This document shows positions 1 through 8,745 of a stretch of 64,000 bases of DNA, piece after piece (the first letter of the stretch is position 1; the number at the start of each line of letters is the position of its first letter). The DNA comes from CAWCUZ01 sp963798795. Its GTDB lineage: Bacteria; Acidobacteriota; Vicinamibacteria; Vicinamibacterales; SCN-69-37. A model generated the notes under the pieces. That model was not told where the DNA came from. It ran no database searches and saw only the letters and a list, made by a program, of their open reading frames with translations. Position numbers and translations under genes: made by a program. The DNA is taken from positions 1,313,181 through 1,377,180 of the forward strand of contig CAWCUZ010000002.1 in NCBI GenBank assembly GCA_963798795.1. The letters run 5' to 3'.

Positions 1-450
1 GGCGCCCTGCCGGCCGAGCTGGCGCGCGTGACCGGCTTGAACGGGCGTACGATCGTGCTCGATCCCGAGGCCGGTGCGGAGCGCGTGGTGGAACGCGCGG
101 CGCAGCGCGCGGGGACTCTCGTGGAGTTCGTTGCCGGGCCGGTCCTTGCCGTCGATTCCCCCGCCGACCGGTTCCACATCGTCGTCGTGAACGCGCTGCT
201 CGGACGACTGGCCGACACGGATCGCGCGGCGTGCCTGGCCGAGATGCGGCGCGTGCTGGTGCCGGGTGGCCGGCTGGTCGTCGTGGAAGGCGGAGTCCGG
301 CACGGGCTGATCGGCACCCTCATGCACCGATCCGCCCTGGCGGCCGCGGCCGTACAGGGGCTGCTCGAGAGCGCCGGATATCGGGCCGCGCGCGCAGTCG
401 GCGAACTGGGCGGGACCGCGTACTACGAAGGACGCAAGCCGCGCGCGTAG
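1..450 (+). CDS. SAM-dependent methyltransferase, C-terminal part (partial at window edge)
   Basis: The reading frame is open from base 1 and ends in a TAG at 448-450, so the gene begins outside the window; the GTG at 28 is probably internal. The visible 149 codons match the second half of a class I (UbiE/COQ5-like) methyltransferase. They include an acidic strand end (LDPEAG), the segment RFHIVVVNALLGRL followed by an EMRRVLVPGGRLVVVE strand, which is the usual post-motif II/III region, and a terminal AYYEGRKP strand. The substrate cannot be inferred because the SAM-binding glycine loop is missing. It converges on the SDR gene with a 46-base gap. Confidence 0.6.
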   Translation, partial: GALPAELARVTGLNGRTIVLDPEAGAERVVERAAQRAGTLVEFVAGPVLAVDSPADRFHIVVVNALLGRLADTDRAACLAEMRRVLVPGGRLVVVEGGVRHGLIGTLMHRSALAAAAVQGLLESAGYRAARAVGELGGTAYYEGRKPRA

Positions 451-496
451 CCGGGTCGGCGCCGGAACCGGCGCCCCCCCGTCCCGGGGCGCGCCG

Positions 497-1255
497 TCAT
501 CTCAGGCAGGTCAGGTGCCGGCCACCATCGATGGCAATCGTCTCGCCGGTGAGCCAGGCGGACGCGGGCGACAGCAGAAACGCGACGAGGCCGGCGATCT
601 CGTCCGAGGTGCCGGGCCGGCCGAGCGGATGCGTGGTCTTGGAGTGCGCAAGGAACGCCGCGTAGCGCGCCTCGTCCATCCCGCCGCGGCGATGCAGATT
701 CGTGACGACGACGCCCGGATTGACGGCGTTGACGCGAACGCCCTTCGACGCCAGGTCGAGCGCGGCGCAGCGCGTGAGCTGGTCGACGGCGGCCTTGCTG
801 ACACAGTAGGCCGCCAGCCCCGGAAACGAGCGCGTGCCGGCGACGCTCGAGATGTTCACCACGGCGCCCCGCGTCTCCTCGAGGGCGGGCACCGCCTGGC
901 GGATGAGACGGAACGTGGCGCGCACGTTGATGTCGAACATCGTGTCCCACGCGTCGTCGGTCGTCTCGGCGACGCTGCCGGACGCGATGATGCCGGCGCC
1001 ATTGACGAGCGCATCGATGCGCGCGAAAACGGCCAGCGCGCGCGAAACGATGCTGGCGGGCGCGTCGGGCCCGGTGACGTCGGCCACCTGGCGCGAGGCG
1101 CGCCCGCCCGCGCGCTCGATCTCGCGCTCGACCTCGGCCAGGGCGCGCTCGTCCCGCCCGACCGCCAGCACCCCGAAGCCATCGCGAGCGAGCCGGATCG
1201 CCGTTGCCCGCCCGATACCCGAAGACGCCCCCGTGACGATTGCCGCGCGTGTCAT
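497..1255 (-). CDS. SDR family oxidoreductase
   Basis: This is a 252-residue classical short-chain dehydrogenase/reductase, the normal length for the family. The Rossmann glycine motif TGASSGIG is at residues 8-15, NGAG at 85-88, the catalytic Ser at 136/137, and the YxxxK pair at Tyr150 and Lys154. The C-terminal PLGRPGTSDEIAGLVAFLLSP and ETIAIDGG segments are typical of FabG-like members. It should catalyse an NAD(P)(H)-dependent alcohol/ketone interconversion in the cytosol. The substrate is unknown and neighbours give no pathway. The ATG at 1255 lies 15 bases from the large inverted repeat, which may hold or insulate its promoter. Confidence 0.85.
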   Translation of the reverse strand: MTRAAIVTGASSGIGRATAIRLARDGFGVLAVGRDERALAEVEREIERAGGRASRQVADVTGPDAPASIVSRALAVFARIDALVNGAGIIASGSVAETTDDAWDTMFDINVRATFRLIRQAVPALEETRGAVVNISSVAGTRSFPGLAAYCVSKAAVDQLTRCAALDLASKGVRVNAVNPGVVVTNLHRRGGMDEARYAAFLAHSKTTHPLGRPGTSDEIAGLVAFLLSPASAWLTGETIAIDGGRHLTCLR

Positions 1256-1269
1256 GTCGGGATCTTAGC

Positions 1270-1420
1270 GGGACGGGACTCTTTTCCACAGATCCGGGCC
1301 GTTCGGGGACAGAGGCTTGGGGTCAGATGGGGGTCAGACGCCGAAACCCCGGGGTCTGACCCCCGTCTGACCCCTTCCGTCCTCCGAACGGCCCGGATCT
1401 GTGGAAAAGAGTCCCGTCCC
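1270..1420. repeat. Large intergenic inverted repeat (nested palindrome)
   Basis: A perfect 37-bp inverted repeat pairs 1270-1306 with 1384-1420. Inside it a second pair, 1319-1339 with 1354-1374, matches at 20 of 21 positions and is built from ggggtcaga/tctgacccc units. The element could fold into a long cruciform or RNA hairpin. It fills the divergent gap between the SDR gene and the HTH-TonB gene. It resembles the REP-type palindromes mobilised by RAYT (TnpA-REP) proteins, but no transposase is present here. Confidence 0.9.
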
Positions 1421-1482
1421 CCTAGCCGCGCCTCCGCAGAAAGCCGAAAAGACGGACGGCGCGACCCCTATCCGTCCAGTTC

Positions 1483-2574
1483 ATGCAGCACAACAGCAGA
1501 CGCGGCGACGTCGAGGTCTACACGATCGAGGAGGTGGCGCGGGCGTCACACGTCCCGGTCGGTCACGTCCGGGATCTCATCCGCGCCGGCCAGGCGATCG
1601 AAAGCCGCGGGTTCATCGGCCAGGACGACGCCGTCCACCTCGTGCGACTGCTGTCCGGGCGCGGCAAGGCCGACCGGGTCGCGCGCGCGCCCGTGCGGCT
1701 CGCCTCGCCGCCCCGGCGGCGGAGCGTGCCGTCACTCCTCGCCTCGGGTCTGCTCCACGCCGGCCTCGTCGCGCTGCTGCTCCTCATCACGTCGCTCGGC
1801 CTGCTGAACGCCCGTGACACCGAGCAGGTGGTCAAGGACGACACGCCGATTCGGCTCGTCTATCTGATGAGCCCCGGCCCGGGCGGGGGCGGCGGCGGTG
1901 GTGGACTGAAAGCGCCGACGCCGGCGCCCAAAATCGAACGCAAGCCGCCCAAGCCGAAGCCGCGCCCGACTCCGAGTCCCGTGCCGCCGCGCGTGAGGCG
2001 GCCGCCGCCTCGACGCCCGAAACCGCTCCCGCCGCCGCCTCCGGTCGAGCAGCCGCGGATCGAGCCGCTGGTGGTTCCGACGACGCCGGAGCCGGTCGTC
2101 CAGGCACCGGTCCAGGCGCTGCCGGCGGATCCAGTCGAGAGGCCCGGCGTGCTCGACGGCGCGGCCACGGCGCCCAGCAACGGGCCGGGTACCGGCGGCG
2201 GGACCGGCACCGGCTCGGGCACCGGGATGGGAGAGGGTAACGGCGCCGGTATCGGCCCCGGCTCCGGCGGCGGCACGGGCGGCGGCCCGTTCAGGCCCGG
2301 CTCCGGCATCGAACCGCCCACGCTGATTCGGGAGGTCCGGCCGCAGTACACGGAGGACGCGCGCAAGCGCGCGCTCGAAGGCAACGTCGTGCTCGAGATC
2401 GTCGTCAGGCGCGACGGAACCGTCGGTGACATCAAGGTGGTCCGCAACCTGGGTGCGGGCCTTGATCAGAAGGCCGTCGATGCCGTCCGCCAGTGGCGTT
2501 TTGGTCCCGCGCGGCGCCAAGGTTCGCCGGTGGACGTCGTCGTCGAGGTGTCGGTCGAGTTCAAGTTGAGGTAG
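1483..2574 (+). CDS. HTH-transmembrane-TonB fusion protein
   Basis: A 363-residue protein with unusual architecture. Residues 12-57 (YTIEEVARASHVPVGHVRDL then DDAVHLVRLL) look like a MerR/excisionase-type winged HTH. A hydrophobic segment follows at about 84-108. Next comes a long Pro/Lys/Arg-rich spacer, then a Gly/Thr-rich linker, and a TonB C-terminal domain at about 275-363 (VRPQYTEDARKRALEGNVVLEIVVRRDGT, AVDAVRQWRFGPA). TonB proteins transduce the proton motive force from ExbBD to outer-membrane receptors. The HTH would lie in the cytosol and the TonB domain in the periplasm. No exbB/exbD is adjacent; a TonB-dependent receptor lies at 15732-17894. The ATG at 1483 is chosen because the HTH begins soon after. 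Confidence 0.8.
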   Translation: MQHNSRRGDVEVYTIEEVARASHVPVGHVRDLIRAGQAIESRGFIGQDDAVHLVRLLSGRGKADRVARAPVRLASPPRRRSVPSLLASGLLHAGLVALLLLITSLGLLNARDTEQVVKDDTPIRLVYLMSPGPGGGGGGGGLKAPTPAPKIERKPPKPKPRPTPSPVPPRVRRPPPRRPKPLPPPPPVEQPRIEPLVVPTTPEPVVQAPVQALPADPVERPGVLDGAATAPSNGPGTGGGTGTGSGTGMGEGNGAGIGPGSGGGTGGGPFRPGSGIEPPTLIREVRPQYTEDARKRALEGNVVLEIVVRRDGTVGDIKVVRNLGAGLDQKAVDAVRQWRFGPARRQGSPVDVVVEVSVEFKLR

Positions 2575-2579
2575 TTCCC

Positions 2580-3602
2580 ATGGAAACGGTGATGATGCTG
2601 GTCACGGTGGTGTCGCTCGCGGCGGCGGTCGCCATGGCGATGCTCGGCTGGAAGCTGCTGCGCGGCGATCGCGAGCGATCGACGGCGCGTGTCGAGGCGC
2701 TCGAATCGCTGGCCGTCGACGCGGACGACGAACCCGATCGCGACGTGTTCGACTGGGACGACGATGTCGCCGCCGACGCGGCGCCAGCGCGGCCCGACCC
2801 GGTGATCACTCGGACCTCGTCGGCGCCGATTGCCGATCTGCAATGGGACGAGCCGTCGTCCCGCGACGTACGCGACGTGCGTGATGTGTTCGACGACGCG
2901 GAATACGCGGACGCCGAGCCGGTCGCGCGAGCTGCTCACCCGCGCCCGGCGATTCGACGGCCTGCCAGCACATCCCGGCCACGGCGATCCCGGCCGGTGG
3001 CGGCGCGCGTCTCGCCGCACCGCGCCGCGGGAGTCGAAACGGCCGAGCCGATGTTCGGCGCAACGGCGGACGGTGCGACCGGCTCGGGGCGGCGCTGGAT
3101 CTCGGTCGCGGCCGTCGCGCTGGTCATGGTCGGCGGCGCCGGCACCGCCTACGCCGTGTACCGGCCGGGCGTGTTGGCGGTCGGACACGCCGCTCATGGC
3201 GCACCCATGGCCGCCGGACAGACCGCGCCGCTGGAACTGCTGTCGCTGCGGCACGCGACCGAGCCGGACGGCGCCTTCACCGTGACCGGCCTGGTGCAGA
3301 ACCCGACCGACGCGAGCACCGTTCCGGACGTGGTGGCGGTGCTCTTCCTGTTCGACGCCGACGGCAACTACTTCGCGAGCGGGCGGGCACCGCTCGACCT
3401 GTCGTCGCTCCAGCCGGGCGCGGAGTCACCGTTCGTCGTGCGCGTGCCGAACGCCGGCCGCGTCGGCCGGTATCGCGTCGGCTTCCGGCTCGAGAGCGGC
3501 GCGGTCGTCGCGCACGTCAATCACCGCGGACAGCCACTCGACGGGACAACGGAAGGACTCGGCGCGACCACCAAGACCGCGAGTTCGAAGGGCGCGCTCT
3601 GA
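2580..3602 (+). CDS. Two-TM membrane protein with C-terminal FxLYD domain
   Basis: A 340-residue protein. The ATG at 2580 follows the TonB stop by 5 bases and starts directly with a membrane segment (residues about 1-22). An acidic then Arg/Pro-rich low-complexity cytosolic region follows, with a second membrane segment near 180-205 (WISVAAVALVMVGGAGTAYAVY). The last about 110 residues match FxLYD: FTVTGLVQNPTDASTVPDVVAVLFLFDADG, then a Leu/Pro-rich spacer and RVGRYRVGFR. FxLYD domains are extracytoplasmic and found in bacterial envelope proteins; no enzymatic role is known. The tight spacing with the TonB gene and the 3-base stop/start overlap with the VWA gene suggest one transcript. Confidence 0.7.
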   Translation: METVMMLVTVVSLAAAVAMAMLGWKLLRGDRERSTARVEALESLAVDADDEPDRDVFDWDDDVAADAAPARPDPVITRTSSAPIADLQWDEPSSRDVRDVRDVFDDAEYADAEPVARAAHPRPAIRRPASTSRPRRSRPVAARVSPHRAAGVETAEPMFGATADGATGSGRRWISVAAVALVMVGGAGTAYAVYRPGVLAVGHAAHGAPMAAGQTAPLELLSLRHATEPDGAFTVTGLVQNPTDASTVPDVVAVLFLFDADGNYFASGRAPLDLSSLQPGAESPFVVRVPNAGRVGRYRVGFRLESGAVVAHVNHRGQPLDGTTEGLGATTKTASSKGAL

Positions 3603-4672
3603 TGCGGCGATCCGGACCGTCGCCGAACACGCTCGCGGCCGCGGCGGTGGCGGCGGCTCTCGCGACGGCCTTCGCCCCGCGCGTGGCGGCCCGCGTGCAG
3701 GAGCGCCCGCAGGGCCAGGGCTTCTCGTTCCACACCGCGGTCGAACTCGTCAACGTGGCCGCCACGGTCACCGACGCGAACGGCCGGTTCGTCAGCGGAC
3801 TCTCGAAAGACGATTTCGAGATCCTCGAGGACGGAGAGGGGCAGACGATCTCGCAGTTCGATGCCGAACGCGTGCCGGTGAGTCTGGGCATCGCGCTCGA
3901 CACGAGCGGCAGCATGCTGGGCGAGAAGATCGCCGCTGCACAGGCGGCGCTGAATCGCTTCCTCTTCGATCTGCTGGGGCAGCAGGACGAGGTCTTTCTG
4001 TACCGCTTCGACAGCCGGCCCGAGCTGGTCCAGCCGTGGACGACGGACCGGCTCGCGGTGAGCCGGGGACTGGGCGCGGTCCAGCCGCGCGGCGGCACCG
4101 CCATCTACGACACGATCGCCGAGGCCGTTCCGCTCGCGCAGGCCGGTTCGCGCCGCAAGAAGGCGCTCGTCGTGATCTCGGACGGAAACGACACGAGCAG
4201 CCGCACGCAGGTGCCCGAGCTTCAACAGCTGATTCACCAGACCGAAGTGCTCGTGTATGCGATCGGGATCGATGCGTCGGGGAGCAACGCCGGCTACGGC
4301 GCCTCGCAATCAACGGCGCGTCAGAACCAGCCCGTTCCGTCCCCGTTCCCGGGCAGAAAGCCGATTGTCACGACGCCCAAGACGCCGTCGCGTCCGCCGG
4401 CGAGCCGCATGCCAGGCAGCGGCTCCACCGATCGAGTCAACGTCGACGCGCTGCGCGCGATCACGGACGACAGCGGCGGCCGGACCGAAATCATCGTGTC
4501 GCATCGGGACCTGGATCCCGCGACGGCCAGCATCGCCGACGAGCTCAGCCGGCAGTATTTCCTCGGCTACGTCTCGACGCGGCCGAAGGACGGCCGGTGG
4601 CACACCATCGAGGTCCGCGTCCGGAAAGGCCACTACACGGTCCGGGCGCGCAAGGGCTACATCGCGAACTGA
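3602..4672 (+). CDS. VWFA-related (acidobacterial-type) secreted protein
   Basis: A 356-residue protein whose ATG overlaps the preceding stop (TGATG). An N-terminal hydrophobic stretch is a probable signal peptide. Residues about 45-90 form a beta domain (VELVNVAATVTDANGRFVSGL, DDFEILEDG) that precedes the VWA domain in acidobacterial VWFA-related proteins. The MIDAS motif DTSGS is at residues 100-104, with a Thr in RGGTAIYDTI and Asp in VVISDGND as further metal ligands. A Pro/Ser-rich insertion interrupts the domain. The C-terminus (SRQYFLGYVSTRPKDGRWHTIEVRVRK) also matches this family. A surface or periplasmic protein-interaction role is likely; the partner is unknown. Confidence 0.88.
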   Translation: MRRSGPSPNTLAAAAVAAALATAFAPRVAARVQERPQGQGFSFHTAVELVNVAATVTDANGRFVSGLSKDDFEILEDGEGQTISQFDAERVPVSLGIALDTSGSMLGEKIAAAQAALNRFLFDLLGQQDEVFLYRFDSRPELVQPWTTDRLAVSRGLGAVQPRGGTAIYDTIAEAVPLAQAGSRRKKALVVISDGNDTSSRTQVPELQQLIHQTEVLVYAIGIDASGSNAGYGASQSTARQNQPVPSPFPGRKPIVTTPKTPSRPPASRMPGSGSTDRVNVDALRAITDDSGGRTEIIVSHRDLDPATASIADELSRQYFLGYVSTRPKDGRWHTIEVRVRKGHYTVRARKGYIAN

Positions 4673-4823
4673 CCGACCACTCCGCCGGACAGCCGCACTG
4701 AAATCCCGAAGACCGCACGGCGCGGCGGCGCGCCGCCGTCTGGCACCGCTCTTGCTCAGTCCTCTGGTGCTGCCCGCCTGCACCAACGGCCGCCCGCAGG
4801 TCCGGGCGGCGGGAAAGAGACAC

Positions 4824-5348
4824 ATGCGCACCCGATCTATCGCGGCGGTCCTGGTCGCGCTGGCCGCGCTCTCTGCGGCCGGACCCGCGGCGGCGCAGCC
4901 TAATGAAAGCCGGCTCGCCGAAACAGTGGCCTCGAACATCCGCGGCTACAACAACTTCACCATCTTCGACGACGTCGACATCGCGGTGCAGGGGCGGACG
5001 GTGACCCTCACCGGCCGGGTGACGATGCCGTTCAAGCGTGACGATATCGGCTCGCGTGTGGCCCGCATCGACGGCGTCGAGTCGGTCGTCAACCGGATCC
5101 AGGTGCTCCCGGCTTCGGACTTCGACGCGATCCTGCGCCGCCGGATCGCGATGGCCATCTACGGCCACCCGGCGTTCTGGCAGTACGCGTCGATGGTGAA
5201 CCCGCCGATCCACATCGTGGTCGAGCACGCCCGCGTGCGCTTGACGGGCCGGGTCGCCAGCGAAGTCGATCGGATGCTGGCCTGCGCACTGGCCCAGGTG
5301 GACGGCGCGCTGAGCATCACGAACGAGCTGAGCATCGACAAGAATTGA
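4824..5348 (+). CDS. Secreted protein with two BON domains
   Basis: A 174-residue protein with a clear signal peptide (residues 1-24, ending AAA-Q). Two BON repeats follow. The first (IRGYNNFTIFDDVDIAVQGR TVTLTGRV, IDGVESVVNRI) is canonical. The second (HIVVEHARVRLTGRVASEVD, VDGALSITNEL) contains an extra AIYGHPAFWQYA segment often seen before BON domains in acidobacterial proteins. BON domains bind envelope lipids or other proteins in the periplasm. The start is chosen at 4824 because of the purine-rich gggaaagaga just upstream and the signal peptide. The 151-base gap from the VWA gene contains a GC-only palindrome but no clear promoter. Confidence 0.85.
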   Translation: MRTRSIAAVLVALAALSAAGPAAAQPNESRLAETVASNIRGYNNFTIFDDVDIAVQGRTVTLTGRVTMPFKRDDIGSRVARIDGVESVVNRIQVLPASDFDAILRRRIAMAIYGHPAFWQYASMVNPPIHIVVEHARVRLTGRVASEVDRMLACALAQVDGALSITNELSIDKN

Positions 5349-5376
5349 CCGATCGGCGTCTAAAATCCGGGAGTCG

Positions 5377-7284
5377 ATGCTGTTCTCCGGACGAGCCCGG
5401 CGTGTGTCCCGCCTGATCGGCCCGGCCGCCGGTCTGTGCTTTAGCGCCGCGGCCGCCGGTCTGTGCTTTAGCGCCACGGCCGCCGGTCTGTGCTTGATCG
5501 GCGCGGGCGCCAGGCTGGCGGCGCAGGTCTTCGTCCCCGGACTGGGGCCTCCTCCCCCGCCGCCCGCCCTGATCGTCGGCCAGGTCGTAGAGGCCCGGAC
5601 CGGCGAGGGCGTCCCACACGCCGTCGTCCGGCTCGTAGGCGGCACGTCCTCCCAGGTCCGCCTCACGGACGACCTCGGCCGTTACTACTTCAGGAATCTC
5701 CAGCCCGGCCAGTACCGCGTCACCGCGACGAAGGCCGGCTTTTTCGACGGCGCGTTCGGCAGGGAGCGACCGACGGGCGACGGACTGCCGCTCGTGATTT
5801 ACACGGGCGAGTGGCTGCTCGACGCCGACATCGATCTGTTCCGCGGCGCGACGATCGGCGGTCTGGTGGTCGACGAGAACGGCGACCCGGTGGTGGACGC
5901 CACGGTGCGAACGTTTCTGGTCACGCACCAACTCGGAGACCGTCGGCGGCTCGTACCGGGGCCGACCGGCACCACGGACGATCTGGGCTTCTATCGCATC
6001 ACCGATCTCGTGCCCGCCGAGTACGTCGTGGGCGTGCCGCCGCAGCAGAACGTCCTCCCGGCCACACCGATCGCCGACACCGGTGAGGCAGCCGCGATGC
6101 CGACCGGCGCCATCAGCGCCGATGGCACCGCGTACCCGGCGATGTTCTATCCGGGCGCAGCGACTCCTGACGCAGCGTTGACCGTCACCCTCGATTCGGG
6201 AGAGACGCGGTCGACGGTGGACGTTCAGCTTCGGTCCGTGCCCGCCGTCCGGGTGTCCGGACATGTCACCGGACCGGACCAGCCGGCGTCGAGTGGCGTG
6301 CTCCGCCTGCTGCCGGCGACCGGCGACGACCTCGGTCCGGGCATGGAGACCGCCGTTGCCGTCCCGGCGGGCGACGGCACGTTCATGTTCGATAACGTGC
6401 CGGCCGGTGACTATCGCATCGAAGGGCAACCGCGCCTGTTCCCGTCCGATCTCGATGCGCTCGCGAGCCGGTTCGGCGGGTTTGCCGATGGGGCGGGGCC
6501 GCTCACGATTCCCGGCCGCCTGGATGTGTCGCCCGCCACGCTCGAGGCGCCAGGTGCGCAGCCGCAGTTCTGGGGCGCGGCGACCGTGACGGTCGCCGAC
6601 ACCAATGTCTCGGACGTGACCGTCGAACTGCGTCCGGGCCACGCTCTCAGCGGCCGGGTCACGTTCGCCGGGACATCCGCGAAACCGGAAACCGGATCGG
6701 CTCTGCCGACGCCGATCGCCCTCGAGTCGGTGGGCGACGGGTCGATGCCGGCGGCTCCGGCCTGGACCGACGCCGATGGCCGGTTCGCGATCGAGGGCGT
6801 TCCGCCCGGCCGATATCTGCTGCGCGTGCTCGGACGACTGGACGGATGGCTCTTTCAATCCGCAATCTGGAACGGCCAGGATCTCGCGGACGCGCCGATC
6901 GACACCGCGGTCACGGGCGACGTCGCGTCGGTCGTCGTGACGTTCACCGACCGGCCGACCGTCATTGACGGAACGGTGCGCGACACGCGGCCGCTCGCGC
7001 ACCCTCCGGTGGCGGCCGTCATCGCCTTCCCGTCGAAGCCCTCCGCGTGGCGCGACGCCGGCGTCCGGTCGCGGCGCGTCCGCAGCGCCCGGGCGTCGAC
7101 GACCGGCGGTTTCACCATTGCCGGCCTGCCGCCGGGCGACTACGATCTGGTGGCAATCGACGAATCCGACGCGGGCGGCTGGACCGACCCGGCCCGGCTG
7201 GCCCGCTGGGGCCGGTCGGCCGTGCATGTCACGCTCCACGCCGGCGACCACAGGACGATCGACTTGCGCATCACCGCCCGCTGA
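5377..7284 (+). CDS. Carboxypeptidase regulatory-like domain surface protein (1 of 3)
   Basis: A 635-residue exported protein. After a repetitive hydrophobic N-terminus and a poly-Pro stretch come several Ig-like carboxypeptidase-regulatory-like (prealbumin-fold) modules. Each has the signature G-x-V-x-D-x-x-G-x-P-V then G-x-Y-x-x-x-x-L-x-P-G-x-Y: for example VGQVVEARTGEGVPHAVVRL/DLGRYYFRNLQPGQYRV, VVDENGDPVVDATV/DLGFYRITDLVPAEY and FTIAGLPPGDYDL. Such proteins are abundant in Acidobacteria, sit on or outside the outer membrane and have no proven function. The stop is directly followed by the next paralogue's start (TGAATG). Confidence 0.8.
   Translation: MLFSGRARRVSRLIGPAAGLCFSAAAAGLCFSATAAGLCLIGAGARLAAQVFVPGLGPPPPPPALIVGQVVEARTGEGVPHAVVRLVGGTSSQVRLTDDLGRYYFRNLQPGQYRVTATKAGFFDGAFGRERPTGDGLPLVIYTGEWLLDADIDLFRGATIGGLVVDENGDPVVDATVRTFLVTHQLGDRRRLVPGPTGTTDDLGFYRITDLVPAEYVVGVPPQQNVLPATPIADTGEAAAMPTGAISADGTAYPAMFYPGAATPDAALTVTLDSGETRSTVDVQLRSVPAVRVSGHVTGPDQPASSGVLRLLPATGDDLGPGMETAVAVPAGDGTFMFDNVPAGDYRIEGQPRLFPSDLDALASRFGGFADGAGPLTIPGRLDVSPATLEAPGAQPQFWGAATVTVADTNVSDVTVELRPGHALSGRVTFAGTSAKPETGSALPTPIALESVGDGSMPAAPAWTDADGRFAIEGVPPGRYLLRVLGRLDGWLFQSAIWNGQDLADAPIDTAVTGDVASVVVTFTDRPTVIDGTVRDTRPLAHPPVAAVIAFPSKPSAWRDAGVRSRRVRSARASTTGGFTIAGLPPGDYDLVAIDESDAGGWTDPARLARWGRSAVHVTLHAGDHRTIDLRITAR
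5424..5504 (+). repeat. Three 27-bp tandem repeats inside a signal peptide
   Basis: Units lie at 5424-5450, 5451-5477 and 5478-5504. The first two differ at one base; the third diverges only near its end. Each unit encodes nine residues of the hydrophobic core (AAGLCFSAA, AAGLCFSAT, AAGLCLIGA). The repeat keeps the frame, so copy-number change would alter signal-peptide length without a frameshift. Confidence 0.9.
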
Positions 7285-8713
7285 ATGCACATGACTACGA
7301 TGCCCCTGCGCGGCATGCTCCTGGTGGCGGCGCTCGTGGCCCCACAGACGCCGGGCCAGACGATTGCCGGCACCCTTCGGGATGCGCAGGGCCAGTTGCT
7401 CGCCTTCGTGCCCGTCTGCGCGTTCGCGCGACGCGCGAACGGGCAATTCGTCGAGGCCGCCAGGGCGCTGACCGGATCCGACGGACGGTATTTCCTTGGC
7501 GGTGCCGATCGCGAGATGTCGTCCGGCGTTCCGGCACCAGGCCAGGTACGTGGTCGGCGCGGCACCGGACTGCATCCCGCAATCTCCCCCGCCGGGTGTT
7601 TACGTCAAGCTCACCGGGTATCCACCGACGTTTGCGCCGGACGTCACCGACGCACGCGCGGCGCGCGTGGTCGAGCTGCGCAGCGGGGCGCACCTCGACA
7701 ACGTCGACGTGATCGTGGACCTGGGTTCGGGTGCGCGAGTGGATGGCACCGTCTTTCGCGCCGACGGCAATCCGGTAGTGGACGGCGTCGTGCTGCTGGC
7801 CCGGCCCGATGCAATCGTCCGCCTGGCGCCGCGCCTGGCGCGCTATCGGACGGATGGCCGGTTTTCGTTCGGCGATCTGGCGCCTGGCAGTTACACGGTC
7901 TTCGTCCCGCCGGCGAGGCTGTTGGAGGGAGGCGACTCCTGGGCCGAATCCCGTGTCGAGGTCGGTGCGGCGCGTCAGCAACAGCACATCACGCTCGCGC
8001 TCAGGAGCACGACGGTGCTGAGCGGCCGCGTCACGTTCGAGGGCCGGCCGTCGCCGCTCCCCGGCGTGTTCGTGCCGACGTCTGTCACGGCGCGGCCGGT
8101 GGGGCGGCTGCGCGCCATCGCATCCATCGAGTCCGACCTGACGGATGAAGACGGCCTCTTCCGGCTCGATGGCCTCGTCGCCGGCGAGTACGATCTGCGG
8201 GCGACGACCGATAACAACGGGTATGGATGGCACGTCGAGTCGATTCTGGTCCCCGATCTTGCACCCGGCGCCACCGGCACCGTGGAGGCCCTCGACGGAC
8301 CGATCCGCATTTCTGCCGGCCAGGATGTCTTCGGCGTGCAGGTCGTCTTCTCGGCCGTCACCACATCAGTCACCGCCCACGTCCAGAGCCCCGGGGCGAC
8401 TGGCCCGCTGGTGATGTCGGTCTTTGCCGAGGAGGCCCGCTACTGGACGCCGGGATCGCGCCGCGTGGCCCTGACCGCGTTCGACCAAACGGGCGTCGCA
8501 CACCTCGACGGGCTGCCGCCGGGGAAGTACCTCGCGGTAGCGCTGCCCGCGGCCCGCGTGCCGTCCGACTGGCCGGCGCCGGCCCGGCTGGAGGCCTGGC
8601 GCATGTCGGCCACCGGTTTCGTGCTGGAACCAGGGGCGAAAGTGGACCTGAGGCTGACGATCCTGACGAAAGACGCGCCTAAACACGAACAGGGAGTCGG
8701 GCGTAACCAGTAG
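7285..8713 (+). CDS. Carboxypeptidase regulatory-like domain protein (2 of 3), one frameshift
   Basis: The gene begins at the ATG at 7285 with a signal peptide and a first module (IAGTLRDAQGQLLAFVPVCA, GSDGRYFL). Near 7495 the frame changes: after DGRYFL the sense continues as AVPIARCRPAFRHQARYVVG in the next frame, which fits one extra G in the ttggcgg run. The second frame is then open to TAG at 8711-8713 and carries further modules (GARVDGTVFRADGNPV, DGRFSFGDLAPGSYTV, DGLFRLDGLVAGEYDL, GVAHLDGLPPGKYLAV). Without the indel the protein would be about 475 residues. It is either a sequencing error or a recent mutation. It is a tandem paralogue of its neighbours. Confidence 0.7.
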
Positions 8714-8745
8714 AGACCGCGACCGGTCCAATCACACATTCAACG

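Noticed and set aside
4704..4823. Upstream extension of the BON gene with a lipoprotein-like LPLVLPACTNG stretch
   Set aside because: ATG 4824 gives a complete signal peptide and has a purine-rich leader; the extension would place a second signal before it.
5317..7575. 752-codon minus-strand ORF across the carboxypeptidase-regulatory-like gene
   Set aside because: Composition of an antisense frame in GC-rich sequence, without signal, motif or ribosome-binding site.
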